Shown: positions 9,480 to 19,235 of the stretch, piece after piece
Position numbering within the stretch: the first letter of the stretch is position 1
Layout: each line of letters starts with the position of its first letter
Assembly (NCBI RefSeq): GCF_017355935.1
Contig: NZ_JAFIQT010000001.1
Location: 1,984,001 to 2,048,000, forward strand
Reading direction: 5' to 3'
DNA length: 64,000 nucleotides
Origin: Telluribacter humicola
GTDB taxonomy: Bacteria; Bacteroidota; Bacteroidia; Cytophagales; Spirosomataceae
Position numbers and translations under genes: made by a program
The notes under the pieces: model-generated
Databases searched by the model: none
The model's input: the letters and a program-made list of their open reading frames with translations, nothing else
What the model was told of the DNA's origin: nothing

Positions 9480-11894
9480 ATGAAGATTTCATATAAATGG
9501 CTTAGGGACCTGATTGACATTCAGGAAAGTCCGGAAGAAATAGGCAAACTGCTGACTGCCACCGGACTGGAAGTTGAAGGAATCGAAGAAGTAGAAACAG
9601 TAAAAGGAGGTTTGCGGGGAGTTGTGATCGGAGAAGTACTCACCTGCGAAAAGCATCCCGATGCCGATCGCCTGAGCCTTACCACCGTTAATGTAGGACA
9701 AGCCGAGCCACTTTCTATCGTATGTGGTGCTCCTAACGTAGCCGCCGGTCAGAAAGTACTCGTTGCGACGGTAGGTACTACGCTTTACCCATCCGGTAGT
9801 GAGCAACCGCTGGTAATGAAAAAATCCAAGATCCGGGGTGCCGTATCCGAAGGGATGATCTGCGCCGAGGATGAACTGGGTATAGGTACTTCCCACGCGG
9901 GTATCCTGGTGCTGGACACTGACCTGCCCAATGGTACACCGGCTGCCGAGTACTTTAATATTGAGTCGGAGCACGTGATTGAGATTGGCCTCACGCCTAA
10001 CCGGGCCGATGCCGCTTCGCACTACGGCGTAGCCCGTGACCTCAAAGCCGTACTGGGTCGCGACATAAAGCTGCCCCAGGTGGAAACCTTCCAGGAAGAT
10101 AACCACAACCTGCCTATCGAAGTCATCGTAGAGAATACCGAGGCTTGTCCCCGGTACTGTGGCGTCACTATTACCGGATTGCAGGTAGGAGAGTCGCCCG
10201 AATGGCTGAAAGGACGCTTGGAGGCCATTGGTGTGCGCCCGATCAATAACGTGGTGGATGTGACCAACTACATCCTGCACGAGCTGGGACAGCCCCTGCA
10301 CGCGTTTAATGCCGCACAGATTGCCGGTAATAAAGTAGTGGTAAAAACACTCCCTGCCGGTACTCCATTTACAAGCCTGGATGAGCAGGAGCGTAAGCTA
10401 GCCGACTACGACCTGATGATCTGTAATGCCAGCGAGCCTATGTGTATAGCCGGGGTATTTGGTGGTATCAGGTCAGGTGTGACGGAGAGTACTACCGCTA
10501 TATTCCTGGAGTCGGCTTACTTCTCGCCGGCCTGGGTACGTCGTACTGCCCAGCACCACAGCCTCAAGACTGATGCCTCGTTCCGTTTTGAGCGGGGAAC
10601 TGATCCTAACATGCCGTTGTACGCGCTCAAGCGGGCTGTATTGCTGCTGCAAGAGGTAGCAGGAGGCCAGGTTTCTTCGGAAATAGTAGATGTATACCCA
10701 GCACCTATCGCGGACTTCCGGGTACCTGTTAAGTACCGCAACGTCGACCGGCTGATCGGTAAGGTACTGGATCGTGGCCTTATTAAAACTACCCTGCAGA
10801 GCTTGGACATCCGGCTGGAAGAGGAGCACGAAGGAGGATTTACGGCCGTAGTGCCTCCGTACCGGGTCGATGTACAGCGTGAGGTGGATGTGATTGAAGA
10901 GATACTGAGGATTTACGGATTTGACAATGTAGAGCTGTCAGACCACCTCAGCTCGGACTACCTCTCGGATTTTCCGGTTAATGATCCGGACCGGCTGCGT
11001 CTGCGATTGGCGGAACTACTTGCTGCCAGCGGCTTCAACGAGATGATCAACAACTCGCTGACCAAGCCCGGCCCCCAGGGAGCCATAGGTGAAAGCCTGC
11101 TGGGTGAGAGCGTACCTGTACTCAACTACCTGAGTGAGGACCTGTCCGCGATGCGTCAGACCATGCTATTTACCGGACTGGAAACGCTGAGCTACAACAT
11201 CAACCGCCGCCAGCGCGACCTTAAGCTATTTGAATTCGGCAAGACCTACCACAAGGTCAACGGCAAGTACGTTGAAAAAAACCACCTGGTGCTGTTCATG
11301 ACGGGAAGTATACAGCCTGAGACCTGGTTTGAAAAGGCCCGCGAAGTACAATTCCATGACCTGGCTGGGGTAGTAGGGAAGGTACTAACGGCCATGCGTG
11401 CTAAGAACATAGAATCTGCTGAGGCCGATAAGGCCCTGTTCCAGCAGGGGATTACCTATACCATCAATCGTAAGCCTATAGTAACTCTGGGGCTGGTACG
11501 GCCGCAGCTGGCGAAGAAAGAAGATGTAAAAGTACCGGTACTGTACGCCGACTTTGACTGGGACTACCTGCTCCGTCAGTATAGCTCTGCAGTGGCTTAT
11601 CAGGAAGTATCACGCTTCCCCGAAGTACGTCGTGACCTGTCGCTGGTACTGGACCGTTCGGTAAGTTTTGATCAGCTTAAGCAGCTGGCGTATAAGACTG
11701 AGCGACAGCTACTTCGTGATGTCAACGTGTTTGATGTGTACGAAGGTGAGAATCTGGGCGGTAAAAAAGCCTATGCGCTGAGCTTTATCCTGCAGGACTA
11801 CCAGCAAACGCTTACTGATAAGGTAATCGATAAGACGATGCAGCGGCTGATGTCGTCATTTGAAAAAGAATTCGGTGCAGTTATCAGAAAGTAG
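9480..11894 (+). CDS. pheT: Phenylalanyl-tRNA synthetase beta subunit
   Basis: 804 residues, the normal length for bacterial PheT. Domain order: N-terminal B1, EMAP-type tRNA-binding domain (about 40-155, with KHPDADRLSLTTVNVG and SEGMICAEDELGIG), B3/B4 editing region (about 215-375, RPINNVVDVTNYILHELGQPLHAFN), B5 DNA-binding-like domain (about 405-475), catalytic-like core, and the C-terminal ferredoxin-fold anticodon-binding domain (about 710-804, SRFPEVRRDLSLVLDRSVSFDQL). With PheS, encoded elsewhere, it charges tRNA-Phe and edits Tyr-tRNA-Phe. It heads a unit with the coiled-coil gene, zapA and probably rny. Confidence 0.97.
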   Translation: MKISYKWLRDLIDIQESPEEIGKLLTATGLEVEGIEEVETVKGGLRGVVIGEVLTCEKHPDADRLSLTTVNVGQAEPLSIVCGAPNVAAGQKVLVATVGTTLYPSGSEQPLVMKKSKIRGAVSEGMICAEDELGIGTSHAGILVLDTDLPNGTPAAEYFNIESEHVIEIGLTPNRADAASHYGVARDLKAVLGRDIKLPQVETFQEDNHNLPIEVIVENTEACPRYCGVTITGLQVGESPEWLKGRLEAIGVRPINNVVDVTNYILHELGQPLHAFNAAQIAGNKVVVKTLPAGTPFTSLDEQERKLADYDLMICNASEPMCIAGVFGGIRSGVTESTTAIFLESAYFSPAWVRRTAQHHSLKTDASFRFERGTDPNMPLYALKRAVLLLQEVAGGQVSSEIVDVYPAPIADFRVPVKYRNVDRLIGKVLDRGLIKTTLQSLDIRLEEEHEGGFTAVVPPYRVDVQREVDVIEEILRIYGFDNVELSDHLSSDYLSDFPVNDPDRLRLRLAELLAASGFNEMINNSLTKPGPQGAIGESLLGESVPVLNYLSEDLSAMRQTMLFTGLETLSYNINRRQRDLKLFEFGKTYHKVNGKYVEKNHLVLFMTGSIQPETWFEKAREVQFHDLAGVVGKVLTAMRAKNIESAEADKALFQQGITYTINRKPIVTLGLVRPQLAKKEDVKVPVLYADFDWDYLLRQYSSAVAYQEVSRFPEVRRDLSLVLDRSVSFDQLKQLAYKTERQLLRDVNVFDVYEGENLGGKKAYALSFILQDYQQTLTDKVIDKTMQRLMSSFEKEFGAVIRK

Positions 11895-11909
11895 GAAAGG
11901 AACAAAGGC

Positions 11910-12254
11910 ATGGCTACTCAACCCACACGGAGTATTAACAGAAAACTGATTGATGTAGAGGAGAAGCTGAAGGTCCTTATTTCCACAAAGCAGCAGCTGA
12001 TGTGGAAGCTAAATGAGCTACAGCGCGAGAACAAAGAGTTGAAGGAAGTCAATGCCGCTTTAACAGAAGAATTAAGAGAAGTTAAGAAAAAACACATTTC
12101 TTTACAGAAGGACTTTAATAAATCCAAAAATTTTGCTAAGATTGTCACTAATAAGCTGACACCAACAGGCGGTTTGTCCGAACTGAAAGAATCGGTTGAG
12201 CGATATATAGAAGAGATAGATAAGTGTATTGAATTGCTTGAAGAGACCCTATGA
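11910..12254 (+). CDS. Small coiled-coil protein encoded with ZapA (possible division protein)
   Basis: 114 residues. Residues ~12-80 form a long predicted coiled coil with heptad-like Leu/Ile spacing (VEEKLKVLISTKQQLMWKLNEL..), followed by a short linker (LTPTGGLSEL) and a C-terminal helix YIEEIDKCIELLEETL. There is no signal peptide or membrane segment. Its TGA overlaps the zapA ATG (ATGA), so the two are translationally coupled, and it starts 15 bases after pheT. By position and shape it resembles a ZapB-like partner of ZapA, but I see no sequence signature proving this; the function is an inference from context. Confidence 0.8.
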   Translation: MATQPTRSINRKLIDVEEKLKVLISTKQQLMWKLNELQRENKELKEVNAALTEELREVKKKHISLQKDFNKSKNFAKIVTNKLTPTGGLSELKESVERYIEEIDKCIELLEETL

Positions 12255-12562
12255 AAGGTAGTATAAAGCCAAATCCGGATACGGCGGTTTTTATCAGACT
12301 GCTTGACAGAGGGTTCAACCTAAGTGTACCTGCCGACCAGGAGAAGTACTACCGGGATGGCTACGAGGTATTCATGCATCGAGTAGAGGAACATAAAACA
12401 AAAGGGAAAGGATACGACGATATTGAGGCAATAGCTCTAACTTCAATAGAATGTATGGTTGCGTTACAGCGCAGCCAGGATCGGCTCGAGAGCCTGATCG
12501 CCGCTTTGGAGGAGAAAGTGGATGATCTGGATTCTGCCTTAACCAAAGCCCTCGAAAAATAA
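12251..12562 (+). CDS. zapA: Cell division protein ZapA
   Basis: 103 residues with the ZapA layout: an N-terminal beta-alpha head containing FNLSVPADQEKYYRDGYEVFMHRVEEHK, followed by a long C-terminal coiled coil (YDDIEAIALTSIECMVALQRSQDRLESLIAALEEKVDDLDSAL). ZapA binds and bundles FtsZ filaments at the division site. Its start overlaps the stop of the upstream coiled-coil gene. The residues after about 75 carry the hydrophobic heptad pattern of the tetramerising helix. Confidence 0.88.
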   Translation: MKGSIKPNPDTAVFIRLLDRGFNLSVPADQEKYYRDGYEVFMHRVEEHKTKGKGYDDIEAIALTSIECMVALQRSQDRLESLIAALEEKVDDLDSALTKALEK

Positions 12563-12660
12563 ATCTATCTATACTAGTGTCCACATCTTGATGAATAGTT
12601 CGGTATAGAGATCGCCTGTCAATCAGCGGGACCAACCCTAGTTGTAAACAGGAATATACT
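12563..12660 (+). ncRNA. Candidate 6S RNA (ssrS) between zapA and rny
   Basis: A 98-base non-coding interval separates zapA from rny. Complementary outer segments (CTAG..GTCC near 12574-12583 with GGAC..CTAG near 12626-12641) could close a long irregular hairpin with a large internal loop, the general shape of 6S RNA. In Bacteroidota I recall short 6S-like RNAs in this synteny (zapA-ssrS-rny), and in other bacteria ssrS neighbours zapA. This is recall plus a hand fold; no covariance model was run. It could equally be an ordinary spacer or rny leader. Confidence 0.4.
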
Positions 12661-14226
12661 ATGTCAGAGTTTTTAATCATGTTTTTATCCGATGTCATCG
12701 CGCTGGCAGTCGGAATATTCGTAGGAAAAATCATTTTCCAGCGATCATCAGAAAAAAAGGAGCAGGAAGCTCAGCAACGCGCCAGTGAGATTATAAAGAA
12801 TGCTGAGATAACCGCCGAAAATATCAAGAAAGACCGTATCCTTGAAGCCAAGGAAAAGTACCTGAAACTCAAATCAGAGTTTGAAGAGGAAGCCAACAAG
12901 AAGCGCAACATCCTTCAGACTAACGAGCAGAAACTCAAGCAGCGCGAACAGCAGATCGCCCAGACCATTGAGCAGAACAAGCGTCGGGAGAATGAACTCG
13001 AATCGCTGAAAAACAACCTGAATCAGCAGGTAGACCTGGCCACAAAGCGCCGCGAAGAAGCCGACAAGCTACTCCACCAGCAGGTAACCCAGCTCGAAAA
13101 AATTGCTAACCTGACGGCTGAGCAGGCCCGTGAGCAACTCATTGATGCCCTGAAGGCCGAAGCTGACTCTAAAGCTGGCTCCTACGTCAAGAGTGTGATG
13201 GAGGAAGCCCGCCTGACGGCTACCAAAGAGGCTAAGAAGATTGTAATTGAGACCATTCAGCGTACTGCTGCTGAACATGCCATTGAAAACTGTGTATCGG
13301 TATTCAACATTGAGAATGACGATATCAAGGGTAAGATCATCGGTCGCGAAGGTCGTAACATCCGTGCGCTGGAAGCTGCTACCGGCGTAGAGATTATTGT
13401 TGACGATACTCCCGAAGCTATTGTAATATCAGGCTTTGATCCGGTTCGCCGCGAGATCGCCCGTCTGTCACTCCATCGTCTGGTACAGGATGGCCGTATT
13501 CACCCGGCCCGTATCGAAGAGGTAGTAGGCAAAACCCGCAAAAATATCGAAGACGAAATTGTCGAAATCGGTGAGCGTACGGTGATTGACCTGGGTATCC
13601 ATGGTCTGCACCCCGAACTGGTCAAGATGATCGGACGGATGCGTTTCCGCTCGTCGTACGGCCAGAACCTGCTGCAGCACTCCCGCGAGGTAGCTAAACT
13701 GTGTGCAACTATGGCCTCTGAGCTGGGTCTGAACGCCAAGCTGGCCAAGCGTGCCGGTCTGCTCCACGATATTGGTAAAGTATGGCCGGAAGAATCAGAA
13801 ATGCCGCACGCCATCCTGGGTATGGAGCTTGCCAAGAAGTACAAAGAGCATCCGGAAGTATGTAACGCCATCGGTGCTCACCACGACGAGATCGAGATGA
13901 CCAGCATTATTTCACCCATTATCCAGGTGTGTGATGCTATCTCAGGTTCACGTCCGGGAGCGCGCCGCGAAATGATGGAGTCGTACATCCAGCGTCTGCG
14001 TGACCTCGAAAATATGGCCATGTCGTTTGATGGAGTAGAAAAATGCTACGCAATTCAGGCCGGTCGTGAGCTTCGTGTCATTATCGATGCCGAAAATGTA
14101 TCTGATGAAAAAGCAAGCATGCTTTCATTCGATATCTCACAGAAGATCGAGAAAGAAATGCAGTACCCTGGTCAGATCAAGATTACGGTGATTCGCGAAA
14201 TGCGCTCCGTAGCCTACGCACGCTAG
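12661..14226 (+). CDS. rny: Ribonuclease Y
   Basis: 521 residues with the full RNase Y layout: an N-terminal membrane helix (about 5-25), a long charged coiled coil (about 35-195), a KH RNA-binding domain ([33 protein letters not shown], about 219-255) and an HD hydrolase domain with the diagnostic LLHDIGKVW (about 368-376) and GAHHDEIE. It is an endoribonuclease that initiates mRNA decay at the membrane. The ATG at 12661 is the only sensible start, since it precedes the membrane helix. It lies downstream of zapA and ends in a strong terminator. Confidence 0.97.
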   Translation: MSEFLIMFLSDVIALAVGIFVGKIIFQRSSEKKEQEAQQRASEIIKNAEITAENIKKDRILEAKEKYLKLKSEFEEEANKKRNILQTNEQKLKQREQQIAQTIEQNKRRENELESLKNNLNQQVDLATKRREEADKLLHQQVTQLEKIANLTAEQAREQLIDALKAEADSKAGSYVKSVMEEARLTATKEAKKIVIETIQRTAAEHAIENCVSVFNIENDDIKGKIIGREGRNIRALEAATGVEIIVDDTPEAIVISGFDPVRREIARLSLHRLVQDGRIHPARIEEVVGKTRKNIEDEIVEIGERTVIDLGIHGLHPELVKMIGRMRFRSSYGQNLLQHSREVAKLCATMASELGLNAKLAKRAGLLHDIGKVWPEESEMPHAILGMELAKKYKEHPEVCNAIGAHHDEIEMTSIISPIIQVCDAISGSRPGARREMMESYIQRLRDLENMAMSFDGVEKCYAIQAGRELRVIIDAENVSDEKASMLSFDISQKIEKEMQYPGQIKITVIREMRSVAYAR

Positions 14227-14252
14227 TCTGTTGGTGCCTATATACCAAATCA

Positions 14253-14286
14253 CGCAAAAAGGCCTGCCACCGCAGGCCTTTTTGCG
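14253..14286. terminator. Rho-independent terminator after rny
   Basis: Perfect inverted repeat CGCAAAAAGGCCTGC..GCAGGCCTTTTTGCG with a 4-base loop, 26 bases after the rny stop. The T-tract forms part of the stem. Confidence 0.9.
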
Positions 14287-14377
14287 TATACAGGCGGCTA
14301 TGTTCGAAAACAAACCTCATTGCTTTTGACCTTGTACGTGTACCTGTTACTTTAGCGGCCTGATCTAAATGTAACTA

Positions 14378-15184
14378 ATGTCTCCTCAATCAAAGGTTGT
14401 TCTTATCACCGGAGCTTCATCCGGAATTGGCCGTAGTACGGCTGAATATTTAACCGGTAAAGGCTATCGGGTATTTGGCGGAAGCCGGAGCCAGCCCGAC
14501 GGTGCTCTCTTTGAGTGGGTCCGGATGGATGTCACGGACGAAGCCTCCGTACAGGCAGCGCTGGCCGAAGTATGGCAGCGGGGCGGTGGCCTGGATGTGG
14601 TCATCAACAATGCCGGTCTGGGTATTGTAGGCCCCCTGGAAGAAACCTCTGATGAGTTGATCCAGAAAGTATTTCAGACTAATGTTTTCGGGCTGCTACG
14701 CGTATGCCGGGCTAGCCTGCCATACCTGCGCCGGCAGAGGGGAGGAGTAATTATTAATGTCAGCTCTATAGCCGGAGCTATGGGCTTACCTTTTCGGGGT
14801 ATTTACAGTGCCAGTAAGTCGGCCGTAGAGGTACTGACGGAGTCGCTTAGTATGGAGGTAAAGGATCAGAACATCCGGGTATGCAGCGTGCTACCCGGCG
14901 ATATAGCAACGAGCATCAATCAGAACCGACTAGTGGCTACTCTACCATCAGAGTCAGTCTACAAAGCCGCCTTTGACCGCATTCACCAGCAGATCAACCA
15001 CGAAGTTAGCAGTGCAGCCGACCCCATCATTATTGCCAAAGCTATTGCCGAAATCATAGAAGACAAGCAGCCTGATCTTCACTATAAGGTGGGGCCGTTT
15101 ATGCAGAAAGTATCGGTGGGGCTGAAGGCTGTTTTACCGCAACGGGTGTTCGAGCGAATATTGCTTCGCTTTTATGGAATGTAG
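14378..15184 (+). CDS. SDR family oxidoreductase
   Basis: 268 residues of the classical short-chain dehydrogenase/reductase family. The cofactor motif TGASSGIGRS (about 10-19), the NNAG motif (INNAGLGIVG, about 83-92) and the catalytic Ser-Tyr-Lys set (NVSSIAG with Ser near 128, YSASKSA with Tyr and Lys near 146-150) are intact. The Rossmann fold probably prefers NADP(H), given the Arg after the glycine motif (GGSRSQPD), but this is weak evidence. The substrate is not deducible; neighbours give no pathway. It stands alone between the rny terminator and the AAA+ gene. Confidence 0.9.
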   Translation: MSPQSKVVLITGASSGIGRSTAEYLTGKGYRVFGGSRSQPDGALFEWVRMDVTDEASVQAALAEVWQRGGGLDVVINNAGLGIVGPLEETSDELIQKVFQTNVFGLLRVCRASLPYLRRQRGGVIINVSSIAGAMGLPFRGIYSASKSAVEVLTESLSMEVKDQNIRVCSVLPGDIATSINQNRLVATLPSESVYKAAFDRIHQQINHEVSSAADPIIIAKAIAEIIEDKQPDLHYKVGPFMQKVSVGLKAVLPQRVFERILLRFYGM

Positions 15185-15252
15185 ATCAAAACCATTTCTG
15201 AGGCTGGATTGTTAGTGATTGGTACACTACTTTTTTGATCCAATCTTCCCTC

Positions 15253-16797
15253 ATGAACTACACTGACCTTAGTACCAACCAACTCCTGCAGATCAAGACA
15301 TTAGGCGAGTTGAAAGCGATGGGCTACCGTTCCCGTACCATCAAGCAGGAGTTGCGTGATAACCTTATCAAAAAATTACAGAAAAAAGAAGAGGTGTTCC
15401 CTGGCATCTGGGGATACGAAGATACCGTGCTTCCCGATGTAGAACGGGCCATCCTCTCCATGCATAATATCAACCTGCTGGGACTCCGTGGACAGGCCAA
15501 AACCCGTATAGCCCGTATGATGGTAAACCTGCTAGATGAGTATGTGCCTACGGTAGCCGGTACCGACCTGAACGATGACCCCCTACAACCACTTTCGCGC
15601 AATGCCAGGGATATTATAGCCGAGCAGGGCGATAATACTCCCATTGGCTGGCTACACCGGGAAGATCGCTATTCTGAAAAACTTGCTACACCTGATGTGT
15701 CCGTCGCTGACCTGATTGGCGACGTAGATCCTATTAAGGCCGCTACCCTTAAGTTGCCTTACTCCGATGAGCGGGTTATTCACTTTGGCCTTATTCCGCG
15801 CTCACACCGGGGCATATTTGTTATCAATGAGCTTCCTGACTTACAGGCTCGTATTCAGGTAGCCTTATTCAATATCCTGCAGGAGGGAGATATACAAATT
15901 CGGGGCTTTAAGCTCCGGTTGCCCCTGGACATACAGTTTGTATTTACCGCTAATCCCGAAGACTATACCAACAGGGGAAGTATCGTGACGCCTCTGAAAG
16001 ACCGGATCGACAGCCAGATCGTGACGCACTATCCGAAGAGCATCGAAGTAGGTAAGAAAATCACGCAACAGGAAGCCGTCATCAAGACCGAGCAGAAAGG
16101 CATGGTCAGGACCAATGAGCTAGTCAAGGACCTCATTGAGCAAATAGCTATGGAGGCCCGCGAAAGCGAATATGTAGATAGTAAAAGTGGAGTATCAGCC
16201 CGTATGACTATTTCGGCCTATGAGAGCCTGATCAGCGCCGCCGAAAGGCGTTGCCTGCTTAACGGGGAGAAGTCTACTTACATCCGGATTTCAGACCTAT
16301 ATGGCGTAGTACCGGCCATCTGTGGTAAAGTAGAGCTGGTGTACGAAGGAGAGGTAGAGGGGCCCGTTATTGTAGCTCAGAACCTGATCGGCAAAGCAAT
16401 CCGTACACAATTCCTGAATTTCTTCCCTAATCCTGAAAAAGCCAAGAAGAACAAGCGGAATCCATTTGGTAAAGTAATTGAGTGGTTTGGTGCCGGTCAC
16501 GAAATGGACCTGATGAGCGATATGACCGACCGTGAATACCAGGCTCGCCTGGGTACCATTGAAGGCCTGGATGACTTTGTAGATGAATATACTTCCCGAC
16601 TAAGCAAAGAAGAGAAGCTATTTATGATGGAGTTTGCCCTGCATGGTATGGCTGAGTACTCACTGATCGGTAAGCAGGCGCTGGATCGGGGAACGCACTT
16701 CAAGGATCTGGTTAGCAGTATGTTCTCCGGCCCCGGTCGCGATGACGATGATGACTACGGCGACTTTGACGACGATGATAACGACGACCGGTACTAA
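15253..16797 (+). CDS. AAA+ ATPase, magnesium-chelatase ChlI / MoxR-like
   Basis: 514 residues from the ATG at 15253; the frame is open to a TTG at 15235, but ATG is preferred. The Walker A-type loop GLRGQAKTR lies near residues 80-88. The segment expected to be Walker B reads GIFVINELPDL, with Asn where Asp normally precedes Glu. The region RGFKLRLPLDIQFVFTANPEDYTNRG matches the ChlI/sigma-54-interacting sensor segment. The C-terminus is an acidic DDDDDYGDFDDDD tail. Such ATPases usually pair with a VWA protein containing a MIDAS site; a matching VWA gene is at 36629-37732. Role inferred: chaperone-like remodelling of a target complex. Confidence 0.85.
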   Translation: MNYTDLSTNQLLQIKTLGELKAMGYRSRTIKQELRDNLIKKLQKKEEVFPGIWGYEDTVLPDVERAILSMHNINLLGLRGQAKTRIARMMVNLLDEYVPTVAGTDLNDDPLQPLSRNARDIIAEQGDNTPIGWLHREDRYSEKLATPDVSVADLIGDVDPIKAATLKLPYSDERVIHFGLIPRSHRGIFVINELPDLQARIQVALFNILQEGDIQIRGFKLRLPLDIQFVFTANPEDYTNRGSIVTPLKDRIDSQIVTHYPKSIEVGKKITQQEAVIKTEQKGMVRTNELVKDLIEQIAMEARESEYVDSKSGVSARMTISAYESLISAAERRCLLNGEKSTYIRISDLYGVVPAICGKVELVYEGEVEGPVIVAQNLIGKAIRTQFLNFFPNPEKAKKNKRNPFGKVIEWFGAGHEMDLMSDMTDREYQARLGTIEGLDDFVDEYTSRLSKEEKLFMMEFALHGMAEYSLIGKQALDRGTHFKDLVSSMFSGPGRDDDDDYGDFDDDDNDDRY

Positions 16798-16826
16798 TCA
16801 GTAGCCTTGTAGCAATAGATATTTGG

Positions 16827-16859
16827 GCCACCTGAGCACTTGTGCTCAGGTGGCTTTTT
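16827..16859. terminator. Terminator between the AAA+ gene and the DUF3667 gene
   Basis: Perfect stem GCCACCTGAGCAC / GTGCTCAGGTGGC with a 2-base centre followed by five T on the + strand. It lies between convergent genes, 29 bases after the AAA+ stop. Confidence 0.9.
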
Positions 16860-16870
16860 CTTGAGGTATA

Positions 16871-17986
16871 TCAGAAGTACAGGAAGCTGTAAAATAGAAC
16901 CCCTGCCAGGCAAAGCAGTGCAACTAGTCCGTAGGCAGAAGTGAGAAGGAAGTACTTCGCTAAGGTTTTCGTTCTGGATTGTCCGTATACACGTCGCATG
17001 GATTTGTACAGGTAGAAAAACAGCAGGAGTGTCGTCAGTACCAGAAAGTAGTCTTTGCCAACCAGAGAGTCGAGCAGGATAGCTATGGTGTAGGCTATGA
17101 AAACGATGGTGTGAAAATGTACGGAGAAGATCAGGTGTTCGTAGTAGTAGTGCTTTTTGCGATACAGGGCAAGCAGCAGTAAAGCTACCACGGGCATAAG
17201 GATAAACATCACGACCGAGAGGCTCTTAAGTACCTTCCGTACAAATTCCTTAACGTTAAACTGAAAGGCATACTTCGGTGACTGTTTCAGCAGCCGGCGG
17301 TAGAGGAAGTTGTCTGAGGAGCCATGTGCTTTGAGGTAAGCTCCCAATTCTTCATCAGTCATAGTACTGAATTTCTGCACATCCTTTGGTGTCTGGAGGG
17401 TGCTGTCTCCTGTAATATCTACCAGCAGATTTCCCGACTCATCACCGGATGTACTGTCCAGTTGAGCAATCATAGCGCTGAGTTTCTGCCGCTGTGTACT
17501 ATCCGCTGTCGGAGCAAAGGTACTAAGCAGGGAGTCCTGCTGGGCTTCAGTCATGTACTGATAAGCCAGTATATCATTACGGTTAACATTGTAAGTTGTA
17601 CTGTCTACTCGTACATCCACGGAGCGGAAGTCGATGGTCTTGCCTTCCTGAATGCTGCGGTCAAAGACCGTATTCAGTAGCAGAAAGAACACAAAGCTGA
17701 CGAATACATACATACGAGCGGGCGGTACGTAGCGCGCCCTCTTTCCATCCAGGAAGTCCTTGGTGATTTTGCCGGGCCTGGTAAATATAGCTTTGCTGGT
17801 TTCCCAGAGCTTGGTATCAAAGTGGGTGATGCTCTCTACAAACTCATAGAGCAGGTGGCCCAGTGGGATTTTCAGATCATGATTCTCCTGGCCGCAGTTG
17901 GGGCAGTAGTTATCCTCTGGATGGAGTAGATGATTGCAATTCGGGCAGACGGAATGCTTGCGCCGATGTTTGTGCGTTGCGAACAT
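16871..17986 (-). CDS. DUF3667 family zinc-ribbon membrane protein
   Basis: 371 residues. An N-terminal zinc ribbon has two CxxC pairs (CPNCNHLLHPEDNYCPNCGQ, about 19-38), followed by THFDTKLWETSKAIFTRPGKITKDFLDGKRARYVPPARMYVFVSFVFFLL, a segment typical of DUF3667 leading into the first transmembrane helix. A polar region (~115-240) is followed by four hydrophobic segments up to the C-terminus. Function is unknown in the family. It is transcribed in the same direction as recA but separated by the recA terminator. Confidence 0.85.
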   Translation of the reverse strand: MFATHKHRRKHSVCPNCNHLLHPEDNYCPNCGQENHDLKIPLGHLLYEFVESITHFDTKLWETSKAIFTRPGKITKDFLDGKRARYVPPARMYVFVSFVFFLLLNTVFDRSIQEGKTIDFRSVDVRVDSTTYNVNRNDILAYQYMTEAQQDSLLSTFAPTADSTQRQKLSAMIAQLDSTSGDESGNLLVDITGDSTLQTPKDVQKFSTMTDEELGAYLKAHGSSDNFLYRRLLKQSPKYAFQFNVKEFVRKVLKSLSVVMFILMPVVALLLLALYRKKHYYYEHLIFSVHFHTIVFIAYTIAILLDSLVGKDYFLVLTTLLLFFYLYKSMRRVYGQSRTKTLAKYFLLTSAYGLVALLCLAGVLFYSFLYF

Positions 17987-18022
17987 GAGGAGGTACTGGA
18001 CAAGGAGTAGGTTACAGGATAC

Positions 18023-18058
18023 AAAAAAAAGGAGAAACCCGGAAGTTTCCCCTTTTTT
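18023..18058 (-). terminator. recA transcription terminator
   Basis: On the minus strand a GGGGAAAC..GTTTCTCC hairpin (one G-T pair) is followed by eight T, starting 27 bases after the recA stop codon. Confidence 0.85.
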
Positions 18059-18085
18059 AGCTCTGAAATTTCAGATTGGAAAATA

Positions 18086-19150
18086 TTATTCCGGTGCCCC
18101 GTCATCTACCAGGTTAGGCTCGGAAGTATCAACAAGTGCTTCTGTATCATTATTTACCTTAGCACGGAGCTTTTTCTCAAGCTCTTCCATCAGCTCAGGA
18201 TTATCTTTGATCAACTGCTTCACTGCATCACGACCCTGACCGAGACGATTGCCTTCGTAGCTGAACCATGAGCCAGACTTTTTGATGATGTCAAGTTCTA
18301 CGGCCAGGTCAATCACTTCACCAGCCTTAGAGATACCTTCCCCGTACATGATGTCGAACTCAATTACCTTGAATGGAGGTGCGAGTTTATTCTTCACTAC
18401 CTTCACACGGGTGCGGTTACCCAGGATGTTATCGGCACTTTCTTTGATCTGACCCACACGACGGATATCCAGACGAACCGAAGCATAGTACTTAAGAGCG
18501 TTACCACCCGTGGTAGTCTCAGGGTTACCAAACATCACACCGATCTTCTCACGAAGCTGGTTGATGAAGATACAGCAGCAGCCGGTTTTGTTGATGACAC
18601 CGGTAAGCTTACGCAGCGCCTGTGACATCAGACGTGCCTGGAGACCCATCTTGCTATCACCCATTTCGCCTTCCAATTCAGCGCGGGGTACGAGGGCCGC
18701 TACGGAGTCAATCACGATAATATCAATGGCACCGCTGCTAATCAGGTGCTCAGCGATTTCCAGTGCCTGCTCACCACTGTCAGGCTGTGAAATGAGGAGG
18801 TTTTTTGTATCTATACCTAGTTTCTCGGCGTAGGAGCGATCAAAGGCATGCTCAGCATCCACGATAGCGGCCAGGCCACCATTCTTCTGGGCTTCGGCGA
18901 TGCAGTGCATAGCCAGGGTAGTTTTACCTGATGATTCGGGACCGTATACTTCAACGATACGGCCACGGGGTACTCCGCCGATTCCCAGCGCTAGGTCCAG
19001 TCCTAATGAACCGGTGGAAATAACGGGAATATCCAGCACCTTACTGTCGCTGAGGCGCATGACGGTGCCTTTACCGAAGGTTTTGTCTAATTTTTCGAGC
19101 GTAGTTTGCAAGGCTTTTAGCTTGCTGTCCTTATCTACGGATTGTGCCAT
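18086..19150 (-). CDS. recA: Recombinase RecA
   Basis: 354 residues, the typical RecA length. It polymerises on single-stranded DNA with ATP, drives strand exchange and triggers the SOS response. The Walker [10 protein letters not shown] (about 69-77), Walker [16 protein letters not shown], the L1 loop [17 protein letters not shown], the [22 protein letters not shown]2 region and the acidic C-terminus ([14 protein letters not shown]) are all present. It is monocistronic with a terminator downstream. Its leader contains a hairpin followed by seven T, and the inferred promoter overlaps a 14-base palindrome. Confidence 0.98.
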   Translation of the reverse strand: MAQSVDKDSKLKALQTTLEKLDKTFGKGTVMRLSDSKVLDIPVISTGSLGLDLALGIGGVPRGRIVEVYGPESSGKTTLAMHCIAEAQKNGGLAAIVDAEHAFDRSYAEKLGIDTKNLLISQPDSGEQALEIAEHLISSGAIDIIVIDSVAALVPRAELEGEMGDSKMGLQARLMSQALRKLTGVINKTGCCCIFINQLREKIGVMFGNPETTTGGNALKYYASVRLDIRRVGQIKESADNILGNRTRVKVVKNKLAPPFKVIEFDIMYGEGISKAGEVIDLAVELDIIKKSGSWFSYEGNRLGQGRDAVKQLIKDNPELMEELEKKLRAKVNNDTEALVDTSEPNLVDDGAPE

Positions 19151-19181
19151 AAAGGATGTGTGAAAGATTTGTTTGTTGCAT

Positions 19182-19214
19182 AAAAAAAGCGGCTACGGGT
19201 ACTTCCAGAACCGC
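19182..19214 (-). promoter_or_regulatory. Hairpin plus T-run in the recA leader (possible attenuator)
   Basis: On the minus strand, GCGGTTCTGG pairs with CCGTAGCCGC (nine of ten positions, including wobbles) around a six-base loop, followed directly by seven T and then the recA coding start 31 bases later. The arrangement is that of an intrinsic terminator inside the 5' leader. Alternatively it ends an unannotated upstream transcript. Confidence 0.5.
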
Positions 19215-19235
19215 CTGTTACTCTTACTTTTTCTG

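Noticed and set aside
9489-10301. 270-codon open frame on the minus strand inside pheT
   Set aside because: Fully antisense to a well-conserved gene, with no domain or plausible start context; a shadow frame.
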